Below are positions 23,780 through 34,835 of a DNA stretch of 64,000 nt, piece after piece. Location of the stretch: contig CM114274.1 of the NCBI GenBank assembly GCA_050084515.1, forward strand, positions 20,088,001-20,152,000. The letters run 5' to 3'. Each line of letters starts with the position of its first letter. Position 1 is the first letter of the stretch. The notes beneath the pieces were generated by a model. The model made no database searches and was not told the origin of the DNA. It was given only the letters and a program-made list of their open reading frames with translations. The DNA comes from Blasia pusilla. Lineage: Eukaryota; Marchantiophyta; Marchantiopsida; Blasiales. Made by a program: the position numbers and the translations under genes.

Positions 23780-24095
23780 AAATAAAGAGTAGTAAAAATA
23801 GCATACCCGACCTAAAAGTCCAGTCCTCAATCCACATTGGCATATCAAGCCTCGTCCACCCTGTGCTCTCAGGAAATCCAGACGCTAGCAACCTGGTCCT
23901 ATCTCACATACAACAAGAGAGGTGCTCCAACAGCCCAACATGAGAAAGATGGCTTGGGAAAGCCATCTTCCGCACTCTTATACCCTTAAGAAAAGCCAAA
24001 AGGCTCTTCCCCCAAAAATAGCCCTACCAACGGTAACGTGATTGTAGAAGTTTTCGGATGACCATTAACTTGGTCAACGGGTCACCAGACAAACT
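23780..24095 (-). repeat. Partial LTR related to the solo LTR at 49030
   Basis: Shares with 49140-49480 and 27330-27640 the stretches GAGTAGTAAAAAT, GCCTCGTCCACC, TCCAACAGCCCAACATGAGA and the AGATGGCTTGGGAAAGCCATCT hairpin. No element coding sequence adjoins it. Confidence 0.75.
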
Positions 24096-25183
24096 AAAAC
24101 CAAAATAGAGAAATCGCCATAAACGACGTTCCCAACACAACATGCCAAAGGCATTGATAACGTCAATGAAACATTTACCTCCCATGGATATCACCAAAAT
24201 ATTCACAAGGAGCCTTCCTTGGCAATTGGTCTATATGTCACTAGAAATCGTATGCTTGTATTTCTTCACAAGCTCCATCATCCCCTTAATATTTTTTTAA
24301 CATGGACCTTATACCAATACAGATCCTTAAAATATTATCACATCTTATTTCGACGTAGGTAGATTTCTATCGCGTCGACGGCATTGAGAATTAACGGATA
24401 GTTCGGATGTAATTTCGTCCGGTGATGTGGGATGAGGTTGACGATAGGTCTAGGCGTGCTTCACGTGTTCAAAATCTTTGAAAAACTTTGTAGACGTATT
24501 TTAAAACTTACCTTAAACTACCCTAGGAAGGAGATCTTTCTAATTATTTATTTTTTTAAACACGACTCGTGCGGATGCCTCCTCACTAGTGAAGCCAAAA
24601 AATGAACTATCGTCTTCTTAAAGGCAACAAAAAGTGACCACAGCTGTTAAAAGGCCTTTAAGCGTCAACGGGTATCGTGGTCCACTTTAGACGTTAAATG
24701 GTGTGGCAGTCCACTGGATTTCGGAAAATCGTGGACTTGTTCTACAATAGCCTAACTGATAAGACCCGTACACTGTCACATTAGTAAGATTAGTTAGTTA
24801 GATTAGCGTGAGGAGACATTTAAACATGGAATGAGCGTGTGAGTAGGACCAGTGATAGGAGTTCAATTTCATGATTCTTTCCTCTTTGAGGAAAGCCCCA
24901 GTCTCCGCCATGCCATGCTATGCTGTGCCATCGACACCTCGCCCTAGTTGCGGGGCCAGTTGCCCTCACGACGTGATGATCTATCTGTTCACAAGCTTCG
25001 ACCTTTCGGTCCATGCTCCATCCAGCCGCCCTAGAACGTGAGATATCGCCGTGATAGACGCCATCTCCCGCCACGGGGCCGATGGTCATATCCGTCGTCC
25101 AGGGTACTCCTGGTCGGTTGCTCAGAGGGTTTGGTTTATGAGCATCGCAGAGATGTATTTTCCGGTATTTTCTTTTATTGTAC
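24096..25183. other. No gene recognised
   Basis: Includes a 34-bp word at 24408-24441 identical to part of the chromovirus left LTR (14879-14912). Sequence near 25185 reads TGGTATCAGCCACTGAG, a possible retroelement primer site, but there is no paired LTR. Confidence 0.35.
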
Positions 25184-25576
25184 GTGGTATCAGCCACTGA
25201 GCGGGAAAAAAAAAATCTCGTTTTCTTTTCAGCGGAAAGGCTTAATCTGCGTTGGTGTCAAGTTTTTTCATTACCTTTTTCGGTCTTACACGTTTCGCTA
25301 ATCTTCACTGCTGGGTGCAATGGGATCGAAAGTGATGGGTAATTTTGAATTATCTATTATTATTATGAAAATGAATAATTTAACTTTGAGGGGATCTTAA
25401 TGGATGAGAAGGCCAATGATCCTATTGATTGAAAAAGACAAGAACCAAGAGGAGAGGTGTTTCAAAATTAAGGAAGAGTTTGCAATCAAAATGTAAATTA
25501 ACGATGTTCTTAAAGGCTACCAATATGCTCCACCATAAAAACCATATCATTGAAATATCTTGGTATCTTTGTCGTA

Positions 25577-26010
25577 TCTTTTAGGATGGATCAACGAGTT
25601 CATAATCGAGCGCATTCAAAGATATTGGAGGATGGCTTCATGAGGTGAAGGACGACTTGTTGTAGCCACTGGTAACTTGAGAGAGTAGGTCTTCCCTTCG
25701 TTTTGATTCATTTGGAACTATCAATAAAAATTTACCATGTATGGTAAGTTATCGTTATGAATATAGTTTCCTTTCCACTTTGGGAAGTGGCCTTTCATTC
25801 CCTAAAGCCAAGGAGAAGATCTATAAGCATATGTTAATGTGGAGAGAGCTTGGGAGAGGAAGGGGGTGTACCCAAGGAGAGAAAGGTTTGGAGGTCATTC
25901 TCTCTTTGTTGAATCTCTTGGCTTAAGGCGGCAGAGTTATGGTCCTCCTTGCCTTGTGAGTAATCCAAGCCTCTCATTAGGAGAGTTGATTTGGCTTGAT
26001 AGAAAAGAGA
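25577..26010 (+). repeat. Dispersed repeat B, copy 2
   Basis: Diverged copy of 12224-12690 in the same orientation, ending shortly before the PHD-finger fragment. Its position 5' to a pol end is not that of a normal LTR, so it is more likely an independent insertion. Confidence 0.6.
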
Positions 26011-26099
26011 GATGTAGTTTTTTGCACCTTGTGAGAGACTTTTGAGAGATCTCGATTTAATTGGAAATATTTTGGATATGGTCTCGATGTTTAGACATC

Positions 26100-26285
26100 A
26101 TGACTGTTGACCCAAGCTTATCCATGATACGTGCTAGCTTGAGGTGCATGTTGTGTGGGTCTGTTGGTAACGCAGCCCGTATGTTGGTGTGTGATCGGTG
26201 TTCTAGGGATTGGCACATGATGTGTTTGACTCCACATATGGATGTTGTTCCTACTGGAAGGTGGGTTTGTCCTCGATATACTTAG
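26100..26285 (+). pseudogene. PHD finger from the C-terminus of a Ty3-type pol
   Basis: The frame reads TVDPSLSMIRASLRCMLCGS and then DRCSRDWHMMCL and GRWVCPRYT. It has the PHD spacing C-x2-C-x11-C-x2-C-x4-H-x2-C-x14-C-x2-Y: all ligands of C4HC3 except the last, which is Tyr instead of Cys just before the stop. PHD fingers read histone tails. Linkage to retroelement pol rests on two points: the retroelement LTR follows at 26567, and that LTR matches the 5' end of the methyltransferase element (51422-51806). The rest of pol is missing upstream, replaced by repeat B. Confidence 0.75.
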
Positions 26286-26468
26286 GAGAGGTAGATGACT
26301 TGATCTTTGCATGATATGTATTACAGATGTGCGACTAACAATGGGGCAACCTAGCACCCGGCCTTCTGATTTATGCATCCACGAAGGTGCATAGCATGTA
26401 GTAGATGTATAGGGCTACCTCGGAGTTAGAGGGACCTAACCGCCAGTTAGGGGGGCGAGTTGTGGTAT

Positions 26469-26566
26469 ACTTGTGTTTGTGGATGCTCTCGTCTATGTTA
26501 TGTATGTATGTGAGTATGGTATGTTAGCGATGTATGTTGTATGACGATGTGGATTTGCATGACAAC
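26469..26566 (+). repeat. Direct repeat equal to the last 100 bp of the following LTR
   Basis: ACTTGTGTTTGTGGATGCTC to GACAAC occurs here and again at 26945-27046, with few differences. It places an LTR 3' end directly before an LTR 5' end (GACAAC/TGTCATGATC), a tandem-LTR-like junction. Confidence 0.75.
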
Positions 26567-27044
26567 TGTCATGATCATACGGATTATGTCGTAGAGTATA
26601 GTGTGCTAGTAGAGGCCATACCTTATGTAGGGCCATAGTGTCCACGTAGAGATGTGGTTTCATACATAGGGTTGGGGGTTACTCAGTTGAGGGTGACTTT
26701 TCCAATAGAGCCCGCTCTTAGGTTGGAGGATATAGTGTGGAGTGCACTCAAAGAACAGTTAGTTCTTTGAGTTGAGCCTGTTGCGTTGGGAGTTAGCCTT
26801 GGTAGTGAGTAGAGCTCTTGGCTATGGTGGTTCCCGCAAGCTTTGACCTGGATTCTCTCATCGGGGAGTGGGTTTGGCTTGATTGTATGTGATTCTATAC
26901 GTATTTTATGACAATAGGTCTTTCACGGATTTCAGTTGTGCTAGACTTGTGTTTGTGGATGCTCTCGTCTATGTTATGTATGTATGTGTGTGAGTATGGT
27001 ATGTCAGTGATGTATGTTATATGACGATGTGGATTCGTACGACA
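26567..27044 (+). repeat. LTR of the methyltransferase/PHD Ty3 family (short or deleted form)
   Basis: Begins TGTCATGATCATACGG and ends TACGACA. The first 365 bp match, in reverse orientation, the outer end of the methyltransferase element (51422-51806), including CACTCAAAGAACAGT and CCCGCAAGCTT. The last 100 bp repeat 26469-26566. It follows the PHD fragment in the position of a 3' LTR. Confidence 0.7.
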
Positions 27045-27238
27045 ACCACTTCCATGAGTTCCATGAAAAATGTTTTTTGATGCATACATCTTCCAACACT
27101 TCACTATTAATATCTTCATCCTCGACTACATCTAAAACTCTTCTTTGAAGAATATCGAATTCTTCCGCAAAATATGGCTAAATCAAAAAAAAATATTAAA
27201 AATATTGAAATATGTTGTGCCCAAACATATTTTTGGTC

Positions 27239-27712
27239 ACATCCACACCACACAACACCAATCTTCCCCACACACAGGTAGATCCACATATGTACAAAAA
27301 TCAACTCATACATATACATCCAGATCACACAACAAAACTAATAGTAGTAAAAATGGCACAGCTAGCCTAAAACTCCACTCCCCAATCTACATGGGCATAT
27401 CGAGCCTCGTCCACCTTGTGCTCTCAAGAAATCCGGACGCTAGCACCCTCATCTAATCTTACACAAAATAAGAGAGATGCTCCAACGGCCCAACATGAGA
27501 AAGATGGCTAGGGAAAAGCCATCTTCCTCCCTCATATAGGGTTGGGAAGAGCCAAAAGGCTCTTCTCCTAAAAATAGCTATCCTGCTGGTAACCTACGTG
27601 CATAGGTTACCAGGGGCGGATGACCTGCTCAACAAGTCACTCGACTGTGAAAGACGTCAATAAGAAAGTTGTGAGAAACAACTTTCCTCACCCAACGGAC
27701 CTATCCTCAACC
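27239..27712 (-). repeat. Partial LTR at the 3' end of a Ty3 element copy
   Basis: Diverged match to 49085-49560 of the solo LTR, including GCCTCGTCCACCTTGTGCT and the AGATGGCTAGGGAAAAGCCATCT hairpin. It follows integrase coding sequence directly (junction near 27712-27720) in the 3' LTR position but lacks the first 85 or so bases, so the junction is a deletion. Confidence 0.7.
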
Positions 27713-27719
27713 TTCCAAA

Positions 27720-28570
27720 CCATACCATCGCGTCTCTCCAACATGAGGACTCCGGTTGATAATACCTCGCGCACACGTAGGATCGTACGCCCTATAATGA
27801 CATCTAGCATCGTGGGTGTCGCGTGCTGTAAATACACGTAATCTCCATGATGAAACCTCCTAATCCCTCAACGATAACCTCCTCCATGAATGGTCAGGTA
27901 CCCTAATGTATCCCGATGTTGAGCAATAGCTCAGTTCTCAAAGGCCATGGGCATAACTCTACGGAAAATCCATGCCCTCTCAAAACATGCTTGTACGTAT
28001 CCATCTGGATCATCAAGATCTAATACCTCCGTCATGTCACATCAAATAGCTACAAGTAAATATGGCCCTCTCCCAAAGAGCAAAAAGTATGGTGAAAATG
28101 ATGCCAAGGATGCTTGCCGACTAAAGTGATAACCCATAGCTAACCATGGCAACTGTAGGTCTCACTCCCTCAAGTATCCCTAGTGCTTGCACAATCCTCT
28201 CTTCATCGTCTGTACTACTCTCTCAGCCAACCCATCCGCCTCAAGATGATCTTTGGACGTGGTGTAGTGATGATCTATCACCGCCTAATCACACAAGGCA
28301 TCAAACTCTCCCCTGAACTTGGTAACCAGGTCAGTCAACACCTCCGCCGGTGCACCAAAGTGACTAAGCACACGATCTAGAAACGCATAAGTTGTTCCCT
28401 TGCTCGCCTTGTCCGGTAGTGCCTCCAACTTTATCCACTTGGAGAAATAATCCACCATGACCAACACATACCTGTGATGACGCCCCGTCTATGGCAAAGG
28501 TCCCGCGAAGTCTAAACTCCACCGATAACATTAATCCATAATCGGTAACGGATGTAGCTGGGGAGTGGGA
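27720..28570 (-). pseudogene. Ty3-type integrase, second copy (core and C-terminal part)
   Basis: The minus-strand translation gives LVMVDYFSKWIKLEALPDKA, FGAPAEVLTDLVTKFRGEFD (the second catalytic Asp region) and, further on, AIAQHRDTLGYLTIHGGGYR and TILRVREVLSTGVLML. The last two match the integrase tail at 40105-40497, so this is a second copy of the methyltransferase-family pol. Frameshifts and stops are present. The sequence stops at VW, before the NCAPCHLP end seen in the other copy. It continues across the insertion at 28579-28896 into 28905. Confidence 0.85.
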
Positions 28571-28578
28571 GCATTGAA

Positions 28579-28896
28579 CAAGGTTGCATATGGACAAAGT
28601 CTGTGTCCGTGGCCATGTCCATGTCTGTGGACTTATGTCCGTCCTATGGAAGGACTTGTCCGTATGGGCCCCACCCTCCCTTCTTTCTCATTCCCCTTAC
28701 TTGCCTTCGTGTTCCATACTCCCCCATTTCTTCCTCCCTCCACCTCCACTCCCTCCTCCCTCATTGATCCTCTCATCCTTGCCTTGCCTTCCATCATGGA
28801 CTAAAAGTGTGGGTCCCATTTCTTGGAATGCATGCCGTGGACATGTCCAGACTTGTCCCTCCATGTTTGTCCTAAGGAACAACTTGTGCAACCATG
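28579..28896. mobile_element. hAT-like MITE with perfect 8-bp target duplication
   Basis: 318 bp with inverted ends CAAGGTTGCATATGGACA and (reverse complement of the right end) CATGGTTGCACAAGTTG, flanked by GCATTGAA at 28571-28578 and again at 28897-28904. The uninterrupted target is visible in the related integrase copy (GGGGCATTGAATGATGC near 41018). An 8-bp duplication with CA-starting ends indicates hAT mobilisation. It has no coding capacity; the interior is pyrimidine-rich with repeated GTCCATGTC/GTGGAC words. Confidence 0.92.
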
Positions 28897-28904
28897 GCAT
28901 TGAA

Positions 28905-29340
28905 GGATGCTTGCACTCGATCACATATTATACATCTGGCCACAAATTGATGTACCCCAGTATGCATGCGGCATGCCGCGCCACCAATACTAAACCTGGA
29001 GTAAGCTGTAAGTACGATTTACTCCAGAATGCCCCTTCTCCTCATGGGCATGTTGCACTACACGTGCTCGCTGGGAAGGATGAGGTACCATTTGTATCCT
29101 ACCATCTCCCATACCCGCAAAATGTGAGTCCCCTCCCATCTGAACCTCGTGGCTCTCTGTAGGATCCGATCTCGCTCCCTAGCACTCACTGTGCTGGCTA
29201 TGATGTCAGTATGTAGGAACTCCACAAACTCCACGTTGTCATGGATATCACGACCACCTGTCGCCTCCTCACTGACCTACGGATCTAAAGACTCATCATC
29301 CAAACCCACCACTTGTGACTGACCTGCCATAGTCAACCAA
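28905..29340 (-). pseudogene. Ty3-type integrase, second copy (N-terminal zinc-binding part)
   Basis: Colinear with 41035-41340 of the first copy: the regions encoding LGQYWWRGM and the ERERIVRHAHEELGH-type HHCC domain are recognisable by nucleotide similarity (for example GCATGCCGCGCCACCAATACT against GCATGCCACGCCACCAATACT). Many differences and stops. Cut at 29340 by the CACTA element. Confidence 0.75.
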
Positions 29341-30060
29341 CACTAGAAGAAATCCATGGTTTTATGATTAGGTTATATGACTTAAGTGAGTCATACTTTC
29401 CATATCATGACTAACAATGACTGACCACTACTTTAGACACAAAAGCCAAGTCATATTTGTCTGCCGATTAAGCTAGCTAGGATGGTTGGCTAAGGTGGAC
29501 GTTGGTACATGACTCGAGGATGTAGTCATGAGGCCATGAATGACACGACTTAGATGACGTGGAATAATACCATGTCAGCGTATGACATGGATAATTTGGT
29601 GTGACGTGTCTCTGATGACGTGGACTATTTATTGTGACATGTCGATGATGTGTACTTGAATATGACTTATCGAGTCATTTATGTATATTCCTTTAGTTAC
29701 CACCAATGCCTAGTATAGTTGTGTTTAGTGTGCAAAAGTTCACAATATCCTACCACGATGCAACAAGTATACTCAGTTTAGGAGGAATCAAATTTCGTGG
29801 TAATAGTTATGACTCTACGAGTCATAATTACATCGGCCCTAACGACTCGTGTAGTCATTTGTTTAATTGGAATCCTAGGATTGACTATTGTAGTCGTGTA
29901 CCATGATTGGACGAGTAGAGCCGCATGACCACCGTAGAAACAAACACAACTAGCTGAGGCATGACGATACGACTGTGTAAGTTGCAAAAAGTATATAGTC
30001 CTTGCAACATAACTGAATGAGTCATAATTGTATGACTAGATAGCACTTGAAGCTTACAAC
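29341..30060. repeat. CACTA left terminus and subterminal repeat array
   Basis: After the CACTAG terminus come repeated ATGACT/AGTCAT words, several as inverted pairs: TATGACTTAAGTGAGTCATA (29376-29395), ATGACTTATCGAGTCAT (29662-29678), TATGACTCTACGAGTCATA (29808-29826) and a looser pair at about 30018-30037. In En/Spm such arrays bind the element-encoded TNPA protein. The assignment is by position and pattern. Confidence 0.75.
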
Positions 30061-31193
30061 TTCAGTAATTGGCTTTCTCTATTCCAGTAATATCAATATG
30101 ACTGTTGATAGTATCAATATTGGATTTTATGGGGTATTTTTTGTATGCCTTTGAATGGTGCTAGAATTAATGGATCTGAATTAGTGAATCCTCTTATCTA
30201 TTTATATGGTGAAAAATTGAGCATTTTTCTTAGCATACACTATAGTGTTGAGAAAAGTGCACATAACAAAACATCAATATCAACCAGAATCATGCCAAGT
30301 GAATTACAAACAAGTAGTGTGTGGACAATATGCTTTTATGCAAAGTATGGGCATTCTTGAAGCAATGAAGAATAAGCATATATTGTTTTCAAAGTTTGAA
30401 ACGAGACTAAAAATTATGTCTTGCTGCAAAGAAAACACATCCAAACAAATAACCAAGTAATAGCTAGATGGAGATTCAAAAAAATAGATCTTGCGGGATG
30501 GAATGTCACCAAGGAGCCGTCTTGATACTATTTGATGCAAAACCAGAAACAACTTCATGTTGTTATGTCCAAATAAAACATAAAAAGTGACTCAAAATTA
30601 AGATTAGATATCAAAATCAGTGGGGTATTGAAGTCTCAACTACAATGGGCAAGAAAGATGTCTTTTGCCTATAAAAGTCACCCATGAAAAAAAGATAGGA
30701 CATCTTAGAGAGTCGGAAGGCAATAGAAAGAACTAGCCTACTGGACCACCTTTCTCATGTACATTTTTGGCCAGAGCATGCTCAAACTAAGCGCATCACC
30801 AAATGTTTCTTGTGCGGGGTCGTCTATCAAATTTGGCATCCACAAATCGTGTTCTGGATCAAACAGTTCATGAAGATCAATCCTAACCATACCTAAGGGG
30901 ATGTCCTTGGCATGGGTCATCTATCAACTTTGGCTTGGTGAGTAATAGGTGATCCCCAATCCGAAACTACAAAAACACAAAGGAAAGGCACTTAGTTAGC
31001 ACCAATCCAAATTCTGCTCACATGCATTTGCACCATCAACCTGAAAATAAATCTACTATGAATTACTTGTCTGAAAGACCATCCCCAATTTGGAAGATCA
31101 TGCAAAAAGTTCACAAGTCCTACACGACCATTGAACTGTCCACAACAAGAATTATTAGTGTCACGATATGAACCTTCAACAGAAGTGGCTATG

Positions 31194-32059
31194 TTAGGCA
31201 AGATAAGTTACCTTGGTTTGTTTCTTGGACAATCCAAATTTGACTTCACTTTTCTGCTCATTTGCTCCATCAAATTGTAGCTTAGACCTCCGTCTTTTGG
31301 TCGGCAATGATGTTGCTTGACTCTCCATACTCAGGTTTTCTGCACATAATGCACGGCAAGGTCTAGTGAGTGATGTAGGATGAGATGAATATTGAAATTT
31401 TGGAACTGAACCATGCATGCGTGATGAATTCAAACTTACAAGTAATCCAAGTGTCACCCTGTGCACTCTCCGTGGAACTTATCCACTTGTTGCTTTGCTC
31501 TATTGCATCTATAAATAGCCCACTTATTGAGAAATGAATAGCAATAGTAGGTAATAACATTACAAGAGCAAGGATGTAGTGAATTTGAGCAAGTTCCTTA
31601 CCACCAGATTGTGTTGTTGCCATCGCTTCTTTTAGTGGAGATATCTTCCTCTTTGCTGATCAAACTATTCCCGCTTCAGAAGTTGGTGTAGGTTCAACAA
31701 CGACTATAAGATGATCCATAACAAAGGACGCCAGATATACAATAGTCATGCTGAAAATAAGAAGTAGTCATACTCATTGAAAATTGGAAGTGGAAGAGTG
31801 AAAGAGGATATGCAAGGAATAAATAACATGCAGGTACATGGAAATCTGAAGAGTGGTTACCTGATGTTATATTCTCATCCCTTGTTGGCAAGGGTTGAGA
31901 AATTGATGGCGGGATACTCAAAATTTGGTGTAGTGTCAAAGATACGTCCTTTGATCTAAGCTTTGACACCATTTCCATGAGTACACCTAATGCTTTGTTC
32001 TGCCGTTCCATTTGTAATTTCAAATCATCGAAATCTGCACTCTTCTCCACTTCTTCCAA
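31194..32059 (-). pseudogene. CACTA second protein, C-terminal exons (coiled coil and basic stretch)
   Basis: 31960-32059 reads DFDDLKLQMERQNKALGVLM, a coiled-coil C-terminal segment common in plant CACTA accessory proteins. 31194-31466 contains TKRRRSKLQFDGANEQKSEV, a likely nuclear-localisation stretch. Introns or frameshifts separate the parts. I cannot reconstruct one protein. Confidence 0.45.
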
Positions 32060-32536
32060 CTGAATAGTGACCCTGGACTCCCCACTCTACATCCATAAAC
32101 CAAAGATAAGTATGGTGTAGATAAACATGCATTTTTAACAATATAACTAGATTAAGGCCATGGTGCCTACTTGTTTACTGGAAAAAGGGAAGGGGTTAGA
32201 ACAGAGCTATGTACGTACATTTACCGGTGAGCTTAGTTGTGTGAATCGTGGTTATTTATGCGACTCTTCTCTCACAATAGATTCCAGCCCCGTGCTCAAG
32301 GAAACCTTTGGCATACGATGTGGCACCTACACATGCTCCTTAACAACATCACACTCGTAAATTTCATGGGTGTGGAAGGTTTAAATGCAATATTGAAAAT
32401 GCAGTAATGATGAAATTTATGCATGTTCAAGGATTTTTCGCAAAGAAAATCGAGAATGCCAAGATGACTTACATCAAGTCCATCTAGACCGGCGTGCACG
32501 GCCGGAGTGGTTTAAAGTCTGGACCTTGGCCCTTGC

Positions 32537-32791
32537 TCAAGCCATCTTTTCTGCCTTCATTTTCCACTTCTCATAGAGCCAATAATCTACTAATCGATTC
32601 CATGACTCCTCATCGATATCAGGGTGACACAGGACTGTGCGATGAGCCCCATGTAGTGTCCAATAGTTCTTGACATTGGACCGTTTTGTTTTCAAGAGTT
32701 GTGCTATTTTTTTCTTCAAAAAATCAAGGGAAATAGATGAAGCACCCACGTATGTGTATGCCTCAAGGATGTGATTCTGGATGGCAACCAT
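32537..32791 (-). pseudogene. CACTA second protein, Transposase_24/TNP1-like block
   Basis: Open block with SLDFLKKKIAQLLKTKRSNV, a charged middle and ESWNRLVDYWLYEKWKMKAE, the W-x-x-L-V-x-Y-W signature of plant En/Spm Transposase_24-type proteins, which bind element ends. Neighbouring minus-strand blocks (32804-33052) may be upstream exons. Confidence 0.6.
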
Positions 32792-33059
32792 GCCGATAGC
32801 ATTCTATTTACTAATCTCAATACATGACAAGTATAAGTACCTCATCGCCCATACCTTCAAATCATTTAGCCAAGGCTCATAACTTGGAACTTTAGGCAAC
32901 GGAACACCATTAATATTGGGCATACTCTTGCATCTAGGTTTTAATTTTTTCTCCTTCCTAATGGAGACATCACGAGCCTTTGTGCGACTTTTCCGTTCTC
33001 CTACAAGGCTACCAATATTCCGGAACTCATAAATTTTATAGTATGTAATCAACCATCCA

Positions 33060-34800
33060 ACAAGTCTGGATCATATAAACTATGGTAACTATATGAACAA
33101 CCTTCCCTAATATTAATTTTGGAACTTCAAAAGTGTTTCCAATCATAAAGGAAGATGAATTATGCACCCATAAACTTTAGCCCAGCAAGTCTGGGCTATA
33201 TGGGTATTGCTATAACATTTCTAAAGCTTAAAAACTTGTAATGAGAAACACTGTATCATCCCCCAAAAATTTGGAAATCTCCTGAACTATGTAACCAAAG
33301 CTCGGAAATCCAGGAATGATCACTTATTCTGTTATCACATGTAGGTCAAAAACTAAGACTTGGACAGTAGTGCATCATCTCACAAACCTTCAGAATTCAC
33401 ACGAACTCTATATACCATGCAACGAACCTCTCCTGGTATCACTTCAGAACATTAAAATACCACCCAACCATTATAATTGAGACATGTGCCTCAGCAAACT
33501 TCATCCTAGCAAGTCTAGACTGTATGAGTACTACTATAACATTTATCAAGTTAAGAAACTTAGAGTGAGAACTCCGTCTCATTTCTAAACACAACAGAAA
33601 TCTGTTGAGCTATGTAACTAACGAGCCTATGAAATCTGGACTATAAGAGTACCACCATATGAGTCATCACTAAATTTTAGCAATAAAGGCTGAGAAAATA
33701 TGGTATCATATCTAAGAAATCAGAATTATTGTAATGAAAGAACACTATATAATCCCTCTAAAATTCACAACTACTGAACCGTGTAACTAACCAACCTAGC
33801 AAGTCAGGACTTTATGAGTATCACCTTATCTATCATCACATGGAGTTCAGAAACCGTCAATGCGAGATTATTGCATCATCTGTCAAACTTTTGAATTCGG
33901 ATGAATTATGTAGACTTTATGACAAACCTCTCTTGGTACAAGTTTAGGAACTTCTATTGTCCACCCAACCATCATAATTTATACATATGCCTTTGTAATC
34001 TTTAGTTGAGCAAGTTTGGACTCTATGAGTATCACTGTAACATTTCTGAAGTTAAGAAACTTAGAATCAAAACTCTGTTTCCTTTCTAAAACAACATAAA
34101 TTTGTTAGACTATGTAACTAACCAATTGATAAAATATAGCGCAGCAAGCGTGGACTATATGAGTACTTGTACAACATATCTAAAGTTTAGAAAATTGTAA
34201 TGAGATAACACTGCATTATTATCCAAAAATTGGAGTAATCTGTCAAACCATGTAACCAACCAGACTGGCAAGTCAAGACTTTACGAGTATCACCTTATAT
34301 GTCATTACATGGAGTTTTGAAACTAAGATTGAGTGAATACCGCATCATCTCTCAAAACTTGTGAGTGCATATGAACTATGTAAACTATCTGACGAGTCTT
34401 TCCTACTATCCATTTAGAAACTTCAGGAGTCCACCCAACCATCCTAATATAGAAGGCCTTGATAAATTTCAGCCTAGCAAGTCTGGACTAGATGAGTACC
34501 ATTGTATCATTTATAAAGTTCTGAAACTTAGAATGAGAACACTGCATCATTCCTAACAATAGTAGAAGTCTACAGAACCATGTAATCCACCAGCATAGTA
34601 AGTATAGACTTTAAGAGTGTCATCTTATCTGTAATAACATGGAGAAACTAAGACTGAGATATTTTTGTGCCTTATCTAAGGAAATCACACATGTAAACAA
34701 TATCTCCTTGTGTCAATTCAGATTCTTCAAATGTCCACACAACTATATTACTTTAGAATTGTGCAAGAAAATACACCCTACCAAATCTGATCTCACACTT
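33060..34800. repeat. Degenerate higher-order tandem repeat in the CACTA interior
   Basis: The word GCAAGTCTGGACTATATGAG recurs, with changes, near 33188, 33509, 33638, 33799, 34009, 34146, 34267, 34477 and 34600, each followed by an ACATTTCTAAAGTTAAGAAAC-like and a CATCAT...AACTATGTAAC-like part. Spacings of about 210, 137 and 121 bp recur, so the full unit is near 468 bp (33799 to 34267; 34009 to 34477). It is non-coding and lies between coding blocks, probably in an intron. Confidence 0.75.
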
Positions 34801-34835
34801 CCACCATGACATTTTTGGACCAAGGAACCTGGAAT

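Noticed and set aside
24820-25197. 125-codon minus-strand frame
   Set aside because: Composition is irregular, no motif is recognisable and it overlaps a possible primer-binding site on the other strand. It is probably chance.
25184-25201. Primer-binding site TGGTATCAGCCACTGAG defining an LTR element
   Set aside because: Only the first nine bases match the usual tRNA site, and there is no LTR pair, gag or polypurine tract.
33060-34800. CRISPR array
   Set aside because: The repeats are degenerate, unequally spaced and lie in a eukaryotic transposon.
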